From positions 1,984,001-2,048,000 of the forward strand of contig WTXD01000001.1 in the NCBI GenBank assembly GCA_022496205.1: a stretch of 64,000 nt of DNA. Reading direction: 5' to 3'. The stretch is from Gloeopeniophorella convolvens (taxonomy: Eukaryota > Basidiomycota > Agaricomycetes > Russulales). How positions within the stretch are numbered: the first letter of the stretch is position 1; each line of letters opens with the position of its first letter. The notes beneath the pieces are model-generated. The model ran no database searches. It had not been told where the DNA came from and saw nothing but the letters and a program-made list of their open reading frames with translations. Position numbers and translations under genes: made by a program. Below, piece by piece: positions 1 through 11,899 of the stretch.

Positions 1-1323
<1,323 letters not shown>

Positions 1324-1329
1324 GGTGGG

Positions 1330-2820
1330 GGAATGTGAGAAGGTGGAGGTCGGAAGGGAAGGGGCGAGTATTTACGCCCGCAGGGAGGGGCAGATCACTT
1401 GGGGGATGAGTTTCTCACGCTGATTATCTCCACTTTCAGCGATGGGGTCCTCCCCAAAGACCGCGCGTGTCGCATCCAGCGGCTAGCCTCAGCTAAGGCC
1501 TTTCGCGAGCTGTCGCGACCACGGGCTACCGTGAGCATATCCTCTTTCTCATGCGATCCGATGTTGCTGTGTTCCTGGAACGTCCGGACGCTCCGTTGTC
1601 GCCTTCACATTAATCTCCGGCCCGACCTTAAGCTAGTGGTCAGCTGAGCCAGGTCAATCCTCACTATCAAGCTGGACCCGTAGGATATTCATGAGATCAC
1701 AGCCACCCAAGACATCAGAGCAGCAACTTACATCCACCCGGCAAGTTACTCGTTTGTGCACTTGTCAGCCACCGGCTGCCTACCAGGTTTGTTCCGACCA
1801 TATCGACCTTCTGTAATGGCCCGGATCGAGCCCATTTCCTATTCCGCCCAGGATGAGCCCTCTGACAGTTGATCCCTGCACCTGACTGGAGAAGCATCTT
1901 GCTTTTCGAGGGTAGGAACGTGGTAGGAGCATGAGGGCAGTGATCGAAGCTTGACTCGTTCTATCTTGCCTTCTCCGTCCTCATTCGCGGCATCCTTCTT
2001 CACAGGCACAACGGAGCTCTGGGCAGCTGAACATAAAGAGGACCTAGTTCCACCAGAAAGGTCCAGCCCTTGCACTTTCCTGTGGAGCACTTGATCACGA
2101 CTTGGTGTCATCGTCATCATCGTCCTCAGCCACTGGAGCCTCGGCCTGCGGCCGCAAACATGAATTACTTCCGTCGGCCTACTGGGTTGGCGGTGACTCT
2201 GAACAAGTATCGGTCAGCTGCGCTCTGCTGAGATTTCTCGATTGTGTTCCACTCACTTGGCTGGCACTGGACTTTCCCTGGGCCACTCGTCCGGCATGAC
2301 TTGCTCAACCGGATCCCCGTGGGACGTGGTCATGGGTCCTTCAGAAAGGACCCCCCCCCTCCCACCTCATCTACCCATCGCCAAAGGATTCGTTGTGATT
2401 TAGCGCAGTATCGATGTACAAGAGCAAAGGGAGAAAGGCGAATGAGGAAGTCCGAACCCAAGTGCGTGCTGGCAGCCTTGTCGTAATTTCCGGGCCGCCA
2501 CACGGCGGTGAGCGACGGTTTCCTAGAAGCGCTTGCGCACACTGAACGCCTTCGTCATTTGCGCGGCTCGAGTCTTCCGTCTTCAGGTTGGGTTGTGTAG
2601 GCAGGCGTTGGCGTGTTCCGTACGACTGCAATCTGTACCCTTTGAGGCGGCAATACATCCTGAATCCATGCCAGATTCCATAGTGCTGCGCTTGATCGAA
2701 CTTGAACATACTAAATGAGCTGGCATGCTGCCTTCTCTCTGAGGACAACAGGGCGGCGAGTGATACAAAATAGATCCATGACATCTAAAGCAGTACACGC
2801 GTACAACGCCGGGGCAAGGA
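1330..2820. other. Intergenic, no recognised gene
   Basis: This 1.5-kb stretch lies between the divergent enolase start and the NOG2 stop codon. The open frames are short, lack family resemblance and do not join through plausible introns. It holds the enolase promoter and a perfect 8-bp hairpin at 2334-2353 next to a C-run. Confidence 0.5.
2334..2353. repeat. Short perfect hairpin
   Basis: The arms GGGTCCTT (2334-2341) and AAGGACCC (2346-2353) are exact inverted repeats separated by 4 nt, followed by a run of eight or more C. No gene ends here in either direction close enough to call it a terminator. Confidence 0.6.
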
Positions 2821-2823
2821 CAT

Positions 2824-5146
2824 TCACCGCTTCTTTTTTCGTTGCCGGTCTTGTGTGCCTTTCTTTCCCTGGAGCGATTTGAGTAGCGCAGCCTTCGCAC
2901 GATTCTTGTTCTTGACGTTCGCGTTGGTGTAGAAGTTTTCTGCCTTTTTCTGCGTTGGAGTGTGAGACTCTAAACGTGGTGACTACGAGTAGTATGAAAC
3001 GTACCTTGTTCGTTGTCACACGGGGCTCCTTTTTGGCCGGCGTGTCCGACTCGTCACCCGATTGCTCCGCAGCTGGGCAGCAGTCAGCGAGTGGCCGGAG
3101 GGATGCATAGCCTTGCGTACCTTCTTCAGGAGACTCTTTGATGCCCGACCATTCCTCCGCCTCTTCATCCTCGTCGCCGTCGTCTGACGCTGTAGCATCC
3201 GCGGGCGCAGCCTCGCCTGCTTCTGCAAATACGTCGCCCCAAGCCAACGGCGCCTCTACCTCAGCTCCATCCGCGACGACTTCCTCCGCGCCCTCCGCAT
3301 CGTCCGCTCCAGCATGCTCGTCCTCGCTCTCACCCTCCATCTCCACAGTATCGAGTGGCCGCACGTCCTCACCCACAAATGAGTTCTTCTGCATGATCGA
3401 GCCGAGGTTCTGCTTCACGCCAGGCACGACGCGCTCCTCCTGCGCCTTGCCCTTGCCCTTGGCCGCGCGGGCGCGCTCGCGCTCCTCGCGCTCGTTGAGC
3501 TCCGCGGGGCGCTCCGGCGGTGGCGCGAAGTACGGGATACGTCCGCGCACCCAGTCGCTCAGCACAATCTTTGCGGCACCCTCGACGTCCGGCTCGCCAC
3601 CACGCAGCAGGCGGCCCTTGCTACGCGCGAGCGTATCGAGGAAGTCCTCCGGTACCCACGTGCCCGACTCCGTTTCAGGTATCGTGAGACTGTACGTGCG
3701 CGCGAGGTAGAGCGGCTTGACTCGAGAAAGGAGCGCCGGGACGTGCTCGGAGGGTGTCGGGAGCGCCTCCACACGCACTACGCCCTTGAGAACTGTGTCG
3801 GTTTGCGAGTCGTGCGCGGAGGTCGGGACGATTCCCGGGCAGTCGATAAGGTATATGCGCCGCGTCAGCGTGATATATTGCCAGACCTGCGTGCGCGTGT
3901 CAATCATCTGCGTGTGGCCACGCAGGCAAAGCGGTGGGCACCTTGGTCTCGCCAGGCACAGGCGCGACGCGGCACACCTTACCGCTCTTGAGCGTGTTGA
4001 TGACGCTGCTCTTGCCTACGTTCGGATAGCCGATGAAGCCGACTGAGATCTGTTTCTTGTCCGAATGAAGCTGCGAGAACTGGCGCAGGAGCTGGATGAG
4101 CGAGCCCTTGCCGAACGAGTGATTGGGCGACGCGTGGAAGGCAATCGTCGGGTACCGCGGTGTCAAGTGCTGGATATACCGTGCCTGCATAGCATCCCGA
4201 TCGTCAGCAACCCCACACCTACAGATGATGTAGACGGCGCACAGTGACCCAGTTCGGCACCAGGTCGCACTTGTTGATCACCAGCACGACCTGCTTGTGC
4301 GCCTTCTCCTTCTTGATGTACTCCAACACGCTCTCGCAAAGTGTCCCAAGCGGGTCGCGCGCATCCAGAATATGGAGCAATACGTCCGACGAATCGATGA
4401 CCTTGTAGAGTTCACCGTAGATGCGCCGCGACGTGCCCTTTGCGTAAATCGGCTCGTTATAGTCCGCGTGGGTCGGTGCCTCGGTCACCGGCGCGAGTTC
4501 TGCAGTTTCGCGCGCCTCTTCTGCCGCTGCGGCGCCGAGCCGTCCGAGCTCTTCGAATGTTCCTGCATCGATGCGTGGTCGCTTGCGCTGGGCCTTCGGT
4601 CCAAATGTTTCAGCGAATGGCTCGGTCTCGACGACGTGGGCGCGCTGCAGAACGCGTGCTTGTCAGCAACGCTGTGCGCAGGGCGAGGAAGTACATACCT
4701 TCTGCAAGGCAGGGTTCGCCGCGTCGTCGAGCAACTGCATCGGTAGCTTGTTGCGCCGCAGCAGTACCGAGTATGGATCATGCTGCCGCGTCTGTAGGCT
4801 CGTGCGGAAGTGGTCGAGCGCCGTCTGCGAGATGACGCGCGTGTTGCCTGCAAGCGAATCCGGTGAGCCAATCAGTTCCCTTCATACACCGTTGGAAGGG
4901 GCAGCACGCACCGAACCACCGCCGGTCGGGTTGCACACGCCCAGGCGTCGTCTCGTCCTCCCCCTTCTGGAACGCTGCTGCCTGCACGATCTTCCCGTCG
5001 CGGTCACGCACGGCCTTGCCACCGGTGAGCATCTTGAGCCGCTTGACCTGCTTAGCATCGCGGTAGAAGTTTTCGCCCTTCACTTTTTGTAACGACGTTG
5101 AGGAGCGCGTTTTTGATGACGCAGGAGATTTTTTGGCGGGTGCCAT
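2824..5146 (-). CDS. NOG2: Nucleolar GTP-binding protein 2 (circularly permuted GTPase)
   Basis: NOG2/Nug2 is a nuclear GTPase needed for late 60S pre-ribosome maturation and export. The start at 5146 gives MAPAKKSP followed by the NGP1-type N-terminal domain ([19 protein letters not shown]). The G motifs occur in the permuted order typical of the YlqF/YawG family: NKCD (G4) near 4277, then GYPNVGKSS (G1) near 4025 and DCPG (G3) near 3840. A long acidic, Ala/Glu/Asp-rich segment spans about 3380-3130. The protein ends in a lysine/arginine-rich tail (DRQRKKKR) with stop at 2824. At least five introns interrupt it. It lies head-to-tail with the F-box gene upstream. The long plus-strand frame at 3138-3710 is the shadow of the acidic domain. 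Confidence 0.95.
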
Positions 5147-5417
5147 GATGGACGGCAGGAGGGGAGAACAGTTGGCAAATGAGATGCCGGACTCGGACAG
5201 TGCAAGCAGAAAATGAGAGAGGGTGTGGTCAATCCGTATCGGGTATGTTATTCTCACGATCCCCGGCATATCATCACCTATCATCACACCTCCGACGGTG
5301 CGCGACGGCCACAGCACAATTACCAGTTTTCACCATTACACTCCTAAGCTACTGTAATTTGTACATCGAGAAACACCTAGGATGTTTAATTATTCGAACT
5401 GTAGCAACCTCCCCGTC

Positions 5418-6542
5418 TCACATCCATCCGCCTTTCTCCACATCGTCCCAGAACCGTGCCCGGAATGCCCGAATATCCCGCTCTTCCCACAGATAGACCC
5501 CACGAACCGCACACAAGGCTCTCAGCTTCCGCAGCTGCGCACTCTCTTCCTTATTCTCCCTCCACACCATCACGCACAGGCTCTCTACCGCCGTACTGGT
5601 GCGCAGAAGAACCAACGCCGGCCCCAGTGCGAGCGCTGCGTGCCGAACGCGCGCGCACGGTGGGAGCGCGGAAAATGGATGCTCGATGCGCAACGCGCAC
5701 AGGCTACTGCAGCACGCGAACAACTCTGCGGAGGCAGTTGGAAGCGTGGGCAGCGTCACCATACACAGCGCGCTGCCGTGCGCATGGAGGAGCGCTGCGA
5801 GCACCGTCGGCTCGGGCTGGCGTGTGAACTCCAATGCGCGCACTGGGGACGATAAACTTGGCTGCGCGAGCCACGCAAGCAGCGTCGAGGCGAGAGAGGG
5901 TTCCAGCACCAGGCGCTCTGGCAGTGGTACGCCGCATGGCGGCGAAGTGAATGATGTGAGTGTGCCGCGGAGGGCGAGTGTGCGGAGGGCGGGGAGGAGC
6001 TGCAGGAGGGTGGAAAGTAAGGTTGGGTCGCCGGACCAGTTTGCGAGGCGAAGGGTGGTTATGTGCGGGGTAGGGCGCAGCGTAGCGAGCACTTCATCCG
6101 GGAGGACGCGGTATGACCTATCCTTGCTTAGGCCTCCCCTGACGGCGCGCGAGGCTGCAGCGTAGCACGCAAGGTCGAGTGTGGCCAGATTGGGGCAGAG
6201 AGAGACGGCGTATGCAAAGAAACTTGACCGAAGGCCGCCTGGCTGTGCGGGGTCTAACGTGGCACCGAGTGATCGCACACATTCCGCCAGCCCCTTTTTC
6301 TGCTCGTATACAGCCGCGTGAAACGAAGCGTATGCTTTCTGAGAACGAATTACGACGTGGCAGAATAGGAGTTTCTGTGCAACCAGTGACCAACCTCTAC
6401 TGATCAGACACGCGTTGAGAAGGCACTTCGTGTCCTGCTGGAGATCATGTGTGTGGTACCCAGCTTCGAGGATGGAAGAGATTATCTCGACGGGGAGATA
6501 AAGTGGGGGACGTCGATCGAGGTGACGCTGTGCAGCATGCAT
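5418..6542 (-). CDS. F-box domain protein
   Basis: A single uninterrupted frame of 374 codons. Residues about 14-60 (YLPVEIISSILEAGY, then CLISRGW) match the basidiomycete F-box-like pattern LPxEixxxIl...cslVcrsW. The rest is leucine-rich with irregular LRR-like spacing (TLDLACYAA, ITTLRLANWSG, LRTLALRG). Proteins of this type recruit substrates to SCF ubiquitin ligases through Skp1; this family is greatly expanded in agaricomycetes and individual members are mostly uncharacterised. It starts at 6542 and stops 272 nt before the NOG2 start. The substrate cannot be inferred. Confidence 0.8.
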   Translation of the reverse strand: MHAAQRHLDRRPPLYLPVEIISSILEAGYHTHDLQQDTKCLLNACLISRGWSLVAQKLLFCHVVIRSQKAYASFHAAVYEQKKGLAECVRSLGATLDPAQPGGLRSSFFAYAVSLCPNLATLDLACYAAASRAVRGGLSKDRSYRVLPDEVLATLRPTPHITTLRLANWSGDPTLLSTLLQLLPALRTLALRGTLTSFTSPPCGVPLPERLVLEPSLASTLLAWLAQPSLSSPVRALEFTRQPEPTVLAALLHAHGSALCMVTLPTLPTASAELFACCSSLCALRIEHPFSALPPCARVRHAALALGPALVLLRTSTAVESLCVMVWRENKEESAQLRKLRALCAVRGVYLWEERDIRAFRARFWDDVEKGGWM

Positions 6543-7854
6543 TCGCGGTCTATGGCTCTAAGATATAGATTTCAGTATGTTGAACCAATACGAACTGCTC
6601 ACAGAGACGCTCACAGATGGACCGGCCTGGACTTTAGGGTTGAAGGTCGGTAAAGCACCCAAAGGATTCGCGAGCTCGAGGTTGCTCATCAGTTGATTGC
6701 CTTTGCCAGGAGGTCTTGCCAAGGCGAGGTAAGAGGGGAAGGAAGCCCAAGACGATTTGTAGGGTGATATATATGAGAGAGAATATCCAATCTATATTAA
6801 CTCCGTGCGCCCACCTATCATTAGGCCAAATAAGTATGGGCAAGGCTTCCCTTCAAGCTTCAACACAAGAGATAACTGTGGGCCAGGGACCGCTAGGCGC
6901 AAGCGGCACTTAGCACCATTTGGCGTAGCACACTGATGCTCCGACAGCGCCTGCTGTACATCTAAGATATGCGGGCATAATCGTTGGTTGGCCCATGTCA
7001 CGAGCGAGGAGCACATGTCCCGAGTGAAGCGAGAGCTGCCGAGTTCGATGAGAGCCTAACGAGCTGGGAGGCTCCAACTCCAGCGATCGTCCAAAAAAGG
7101 TACACACGATGCCGCGGGGGGAGGCCAAGGCCACGGAATGCTCGGAGTCTCCCGGAATCCGGACCCGATGAGTCGTCAGCCTGCTCACCGGCGAGCGGCG
7201 CCGGTGGTTGCACCGAAATCGCGTTTCTCCCAACCACCGTGATGAGCGCTGATTTTGAGTGCTATTCGAGCGTCATGTGCGCTGCGGAGGACACGGTGGG
7301 CGCTACAAGCCTTCAAGTTTCACGCGCCATTGGACAATCAGGTCCGAGGAGCCTGGCAATGGTGGCAGCTGGTGCCATGAGCTCGACTGCGCAGTCAGAA
7401 AGCTGTACCTAAGGCGAGGGCCCGCAGCCTGCCCCCGCAGTGCACAAGGCCCGAGGCGCCCCGTCGAGTCCGGGCGTACCGGCAGCCCATATTCTATAGG
7501 AGTCGCTCAGAGGGGAACGGAAAAGCAACGCGAACGATGTGTTGGAAAGACTTGCGAGCAGCAGTAACCGATGCTTCGTAGGTCGGCTAGCCTGGCGTTG
7601 CGTGAACGTTGGCAACTGTAACGGGGTGTAGCAAAGCGCTCCACGGCGTTTGATGCGATGCTCCACCGGCTGTGCCATATGCTCGTTCCCGCTGCGGGCG
7701 CTTCCGGGGCTGAGTGCAGAAAGTAATCGCGTCTGGTAGTGCCCCGGCCAACCTCCGCCCAGTATAAATCGCCACCCTCGCTTCCGTCGTACGTCCAACT
7801 TTCGTCTTTTGCACCCCCGCCTCTCCCTCGTTATCCATCAGCCATCTATCCATA
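6543..7854. other. Intergenic/promoter region
   Basis: A 1.3-kb region between two divergent genes. Several 70-140 codon frames occur, but they overlap on both strands and show no domain or splice logic. The right end is the promoter of the repeat-protein gene. Confidence 0.5.
7763..7769 (+). promoter_or_regulatory. TATA box of the secreted repeat-protein gene
   Basis: TATAAAT lies 86-92 bp before the ATG at 7855. It is followed by a pyrimidine-rich stretch suited to a transcription start. This is a sequence match only. Confidence 0.5.
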
Positions 7855-8607
7855 ATGATGTTCATGAAGGCTTTAGCTGCTTTTTCGTTTGCGGCGCTCG
7901 CCCTTGCGGTGCCTGATGCTCCCGAGAAGCGCCAAAGTACGTACTGTGGCTGGATCGAATGCCGACCATCCAGGCTAACCAAGTGCAGTCCTCTCGTCCA
8001 TTGACTCTGTCGTGAGCGACGTCACCTCAGCCGGTGCGCATAGAAGCCTGCAAACCCAAACGAAATGCTGATGCCCCTTCAATAGCTGGTTCCGTCTTCA
8101 CCGACGCAACTTCTTTCGGTGCTTCCGTCTTCACCGATGCAACTTCCTTCGGCGCCTCCGTTGCCTCGGACGCAACGTCGTTTGGTGCTTCAGCTGCATC
8201 TGATGTGACTTCGCTCGCCGCTAAAGTCGGCACCACCGTCACTTGTGCGTAGCCGTTGCCTCCAACGCTCACCCGAAGGCTGACCATGGCTCTGCAGCTA
8301 TTGGCGGCAAGGTGTTCACCGAAGTCACTTCCGCCGGCGGCGCGGCGATCACCCTTGCAGAGAGCGGAGCCGGCATTGTCACGACCTTTGCCGGCTCAGT
8401 CTATACCGTTGCGACGTCTGCTGCAGCCAGCGAGCTGACGGGAACAGGGTGCGCTCTTCCGGAGCCTAATAGACGTAGGCACGCATTAACGTCCTTTACA
8501 GGAATGCCGCTCTCGGTGTCCGTCCATTCCACGTCTCCACGCCTCTGCTCGCGGCGCTCGCTACAACTATGGGTGGCGTTGTGTTGGGTGCATGGATCAC
8601 TCTATAG
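7855..8607 (+). CDS. Secreted Ser/Ala/Thr-rich repeat protein with GPI-like tail
   Basis: Five exons join cleanly (7855-7936, 7989-8033, 8086-8244, 8298-8448, 8502-8607; 180 codons plus stop). All introns are 52-53 nt with GT..AG. The protein opens with a signal peptide (MMFMKALAAFSFAALALAVP) followed by a Kex2-like EKR site. It then has imperfect 11-residue repeats of the form SVFTDATSFGA and a second Thr/Ala/Ser-rich block. The C-terminus is hydrophobic (LLAALATTMGGVVLGAWITL) after a small-residue stretch, suggesting GPI anchoring or membrane retention. No catalytic domain is visible. I infer a cell-surface or wall protein; the function is unknown. An upstream TATA box supports expression. 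Confidence 0.75.
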
Positions 8608-9561
8608 GCGCACGGGTGGATGTCCCGCTTGTCTCGGGGACCGGCGATACCCTTTACCAATCGATCTGCTAATGTAGCCTGTAGCTCTTCGACATTCACT
8701 GCGGACTACTTTCCCTTTTTTTTAATCATGCGATTCGATTTGATCCGATGCAGAGTTTCCTTCTTCACCCGCCGCTCTATTTCCGGCAGAGGCGACAGAG
8801 CCCCTGCCGCAGCGACACGACCCGTGTGCTAGATTCGTAAACGTGCTACAGTACGAACTGAAGAGTGGTATCGCACGCGGAGATCGTGCCCCGCTGCCTG
8901 CAACTTCGCCACTTACGGGGGAGCGGCAAGCTTGGATTCGGGTCGGACTGCCGGGCGGCCCGGCCCGCCACCCCTGTCCGTGAGAAGAGCTTGAAAATTT
9001 GAGGTTTGAACTTGCCATGGTTTGGACTCCTTGCACTACACCTCACTAGACATAAGCTTACATATCGTACTATGTAGATGAAGCACCCCGGTGGAAAGCG
9101 TTCGCGCTTGGTTCGCCCTTTCCAGGACTTCTCCATCGTCGCAACGTGAAGTCTGAGGCTGAAGCTTGAACTTGAAGCTTGAAGTGTATCCAGGATTCCT
9201 ACCATCCGCGACTGCATGCGCCGTCTTTCGGACATACGTTGCAAATACAGTAAGTATGCTCTCCCCGATACAAGGCAAGAAGCGGATGTTGGCTCGGACT
9301 TCGCGCTAAATAGCTCCGTCATTTTACAGTGGGCCTGGGGGTGGAAGCACGCTCCAGCTGAGCCGTGCGAGGATTCATGACGTCACGCGCCACGCGTCGA
9401 ATGCACTGGGCGCTGGCGGGGCACCACAACCGCGACACCTTTAATACTCGACCAACTGGTCCCAATGGCCCCCAGCCCAGCCAGCTTGGAGCTTTCTCCG
9501 CTCTTTCTTTCACGCTTTCCCCAGACAACTGAATCTCCGCACGACCCACACGAACCAAGAA
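8608..9561. other. Intergenic between two plus-strand genes
   Basis: No gene recognised. A small direct repeat of a GAAGCTTGAACTT-type unit lies at about 9160-9182. The right end should contain the MARVEL gene promoter. Confidence 0.5.
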
Positions 9562-10314
9562 ATGGCCTTAGATACACACATCCGCAGAGGCCACCCCAGT
9601 ACGTTGCCGTGCGGCCATGTCGATATTCTTCGCAATCTAGTACTTACCCACTCACCCCAGTCCTCTTCGGCCTCATCGTGCTCTTTGCCATTGTCGAGGT
9701 GATTTTTAACGAAAATTTCTCACGCCGCATGCTCGCTCATTCGCCCACTCCACCCCTAGCTCTCGATCTCCGCCTGGCTCGTCGTTCACTTTGACAAGCA
9801 CCATAATGCACCCTTTGGTTCAGTCTCCGATCGCTCTGCGTTCCTGCTCTTCGCGTCCGCCTGGACGATCCTCGTCACGCTGATCCTCGGCCTGCTTTTC
9901 CTGCACGCACCAGGTGCAGGCGGGTCAGCGCTCTCCGGAGTCGGCGCACATGCGGTCATCCTCGGGTTGACGTGGATCTTCTGGACAGCTGGCGCAGCGA
10001 GTATCACAGCCGCACTTGGAGGTGGGCTGAAGTGCGGGTGCGTCGTCCCTTCGGCTTGTAGCTCGGGGCCTTGGCTGATAGCGATGCGTGCAAGGCATAC
10101 CGACTTCCCGTATTGCGGGCAGCTCAACGCACTCGAGGCGTTTGCGTGGATCGAATGGTAAGTACCTCGTCTGACACGTCCCGTGTGGTGCTCGGACCTC
10201 AATGTGCGCGCTTACAGGATCCTTACGACGCTCGCACTCGTTGCGGTGCTCCTTCTCGGCGCGCGCGCGTTCCGGCGTGGTGACGGATACAGAGGAAAGC
10301 TCGTCTACGCCTAG
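9562..10314 (+). CDS. MARVEL-domain membrane protein
   Basis: Five exons join in frame (9562-9598, 9661-9698, 9760-10037, 10095-10157, 10218-10314) to give 170 residues. Four hydrophobic segments are visible: ILFGLIVLFAIVELSISAWL, FLLFASAWTILVTLILGLLF, VILGLTWIFWTAGAASITAA and AFAWIEWILTTLALVAVLLL. The YCGQLNALEAFAWIEW signature before the last helix is typical of fungal MARVEL proteins. These four-helix proteins associate with membrane domains and vesicle traffic; the specific role here is unknown. The C-terminus is short and basic. The intron at 10038-10094 has no stop in its reading frame, so it could be retained, but its GTGCGT donor and size argue for splicing. Confidence 0.85.
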
Positions 10315-11730
10315 TCTCGAATTCAATATCGATACGAACGTTGGCAATCATGGACCTCACTCTACTTGGATATATCCTGGCTTCGTTTTATCGTATGATA
10401 TACCGTGCATAATCTGTTGGCAATATGCATGCGCCTTTTATTCTAACCCCCTGTAGCAATGACATCAGCATCTACACACCCAGCTGGTGTACCTTCAGCA
10501 TAAAACATTCTTGTAAGGCAGTAGAGCGTAATGAAATCAACAGTCCTAAGCCAGCGTCGGCATAATCAAGTGCTGAATTGCGAATGGCCTCGTGAGGCCC
10601 CGATCATGCCATTTCGGAGGCAGATCACAAAGCATTGGCTCTATCTTGCAGGGCTCGTCTGTACCCATTCCGAATGTAGAGTACAACAGACAACACGCGT
10701 GGTTATATAAGTCCAAGAAATCATCTAATAGATACATGCACTGGTCGGCACGGCACCAAAATGTCAGCCCATTCTCGCGCGTTATCAGAGACTCGCATGG
10801 CCACTCACGATCAATCGCAACCGAGAAATACCATCGATCGCTCCGACTCATCCTAATGCCAGCATCCGCTCACATTATGACGCACCCGCCGCTCGGCTTT
10901 GATTTTGGCTCTGGCTTCGGCTTTGGCTTTGGCCTCCTTGGCGCTGTGTCCACAGGCTTCTTTGGTGGGCCTTTTGGGCGGAAGAGCGGCCAGCCCAGTG
11001 GTCCCGCCGACCTGCGACCGACAGGCCTGTCAACACACGTTCGAACTGGCGCGAGAAGAAATGTGCACCTCTTCTTGGGCTCGCCGTCTTCTACATCTGC
11101 CTCAGCATCACTGAGAGACGCAGATGTGGATTGAGTAGGGAAAAGACGGAGTATGAAGAGCAGGGCGCACGGTGGTGGTGGGCTGTTCTCTGCAGCCGAC
11201 GGTGGTCGCGCGCCTGGTGCACTTGCGCCATTCTCATGCCCGTGTGCGTTCGTGCGCTCGTCGTGGGCTTCAGCGCTGCGGAACCATGAAAGACTCGAGT
11301 CAATGTTGTTCGACACGGAAACGATCAGAATAGCTTCCGCAAAGACGAACCTGGTGGTGGGCTGATGGGCCGCGGGGTGTCCGGATGCGTCCATTCTTGC
11401 GGTGACAGTGATGCCGCGAGGTGTGCTACTTATATGCACAGAGTCCCTAGTCCCGGGCACACTTGGAGGGTGTACGGGTGCGTTTGGGCCAGCACAGGTC
11501 AGGGGCAGTGAAGTCGGCGGTCCCACCAGCCGCGGACCAAATGATGGTGCTTGTTCGATGCAAGCTTACCAGCGGCGCACTGCCAGACGCGCGTGAGTTG
11601 GGGTGTGTTTGTCGTTGGTTGCCTGCGATGCTCCAGAGTCTGGGCATTCCCCAGCGGCTCTGGCACATCATGCCAATATCACACAGCCGGGCAATGTTGA
11701 CGCGCCGATGTCCCACGCGCACCCCGGTTA
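10315..11730. other. Largely unassigned region upstream of the SDR duplication
   Basis: About 1.4 kb with no recognised family. It contains the minus-strand frame ending in a CaaX-like motif, listed separately. Overlapping plus-strand frames here are compositional shadows. Confidence 0.4.
10870..11394 (-). CDS. Possible small protein ending in a CaaX (CVIM) motif
   Basis: The open frame starts at MDASGHPAAH (11394), although it is open further upstream to 11526. It ends in a Lys/Pro-repeat tail followed by SGGCVIM and a TGA at 10870. A basic stretch before Cys-aliphatic-aliphatic-Met is the hallmark of farnesylated proteins. A TATA-like element in the same orientation lies at about 11428-11435. 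There is no GTPase domain, so it is not a Ras/Rho protein. It is also longer than typical basidiomycete pheromone precursors. The low-complexity composition means the frame may be fortuitous. Confidence 0.25.
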   Translation of the reverse strand: MDASGHPAAHQPTTRFVFAEAILIVSVSNNIDSSLSWFRSAEAHDERTNAHGHENGASAPGARPPSAAENSPPPPCALLFILRLFPTQSTSASLSDAEADVEDGEPKKRCTFLLAPVRTCVDRPVGRRSAGPLGWPLFRPKGPPKKPVDTAPRRPKPKPKPEPKSKPSGGCVIM

Positions 11731-11899
11731 CGGCAGCGCACAACTAAGAGGGCACCGCGAACCTTTCTTTCTGATCAACGTGCCTGGCCTGCGCCCACCC
11801 ACATGTCCGGGCACGTTCACTGGACTACTCATAAGGATGATGCTTCCTTTATAGGTTTCCAGGTTCCCATACACCATACATATCGTGGAGGCACAGTGC

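Noticed and set aside
3138..3710. A 190-codon plus-strand Ser/Ala-rich frame
   Set aside because: It is the exact antisense of the acidic domain of NOG2 and has no independent gene signal.
10592..11134. Plus-strand 180-codon Gly/Phe-rich frame
   Set aside because: Its Gly/Phe repeats are the complement of the Lys/Pro repeats on the minus strand; neither start nor splice context supports it.
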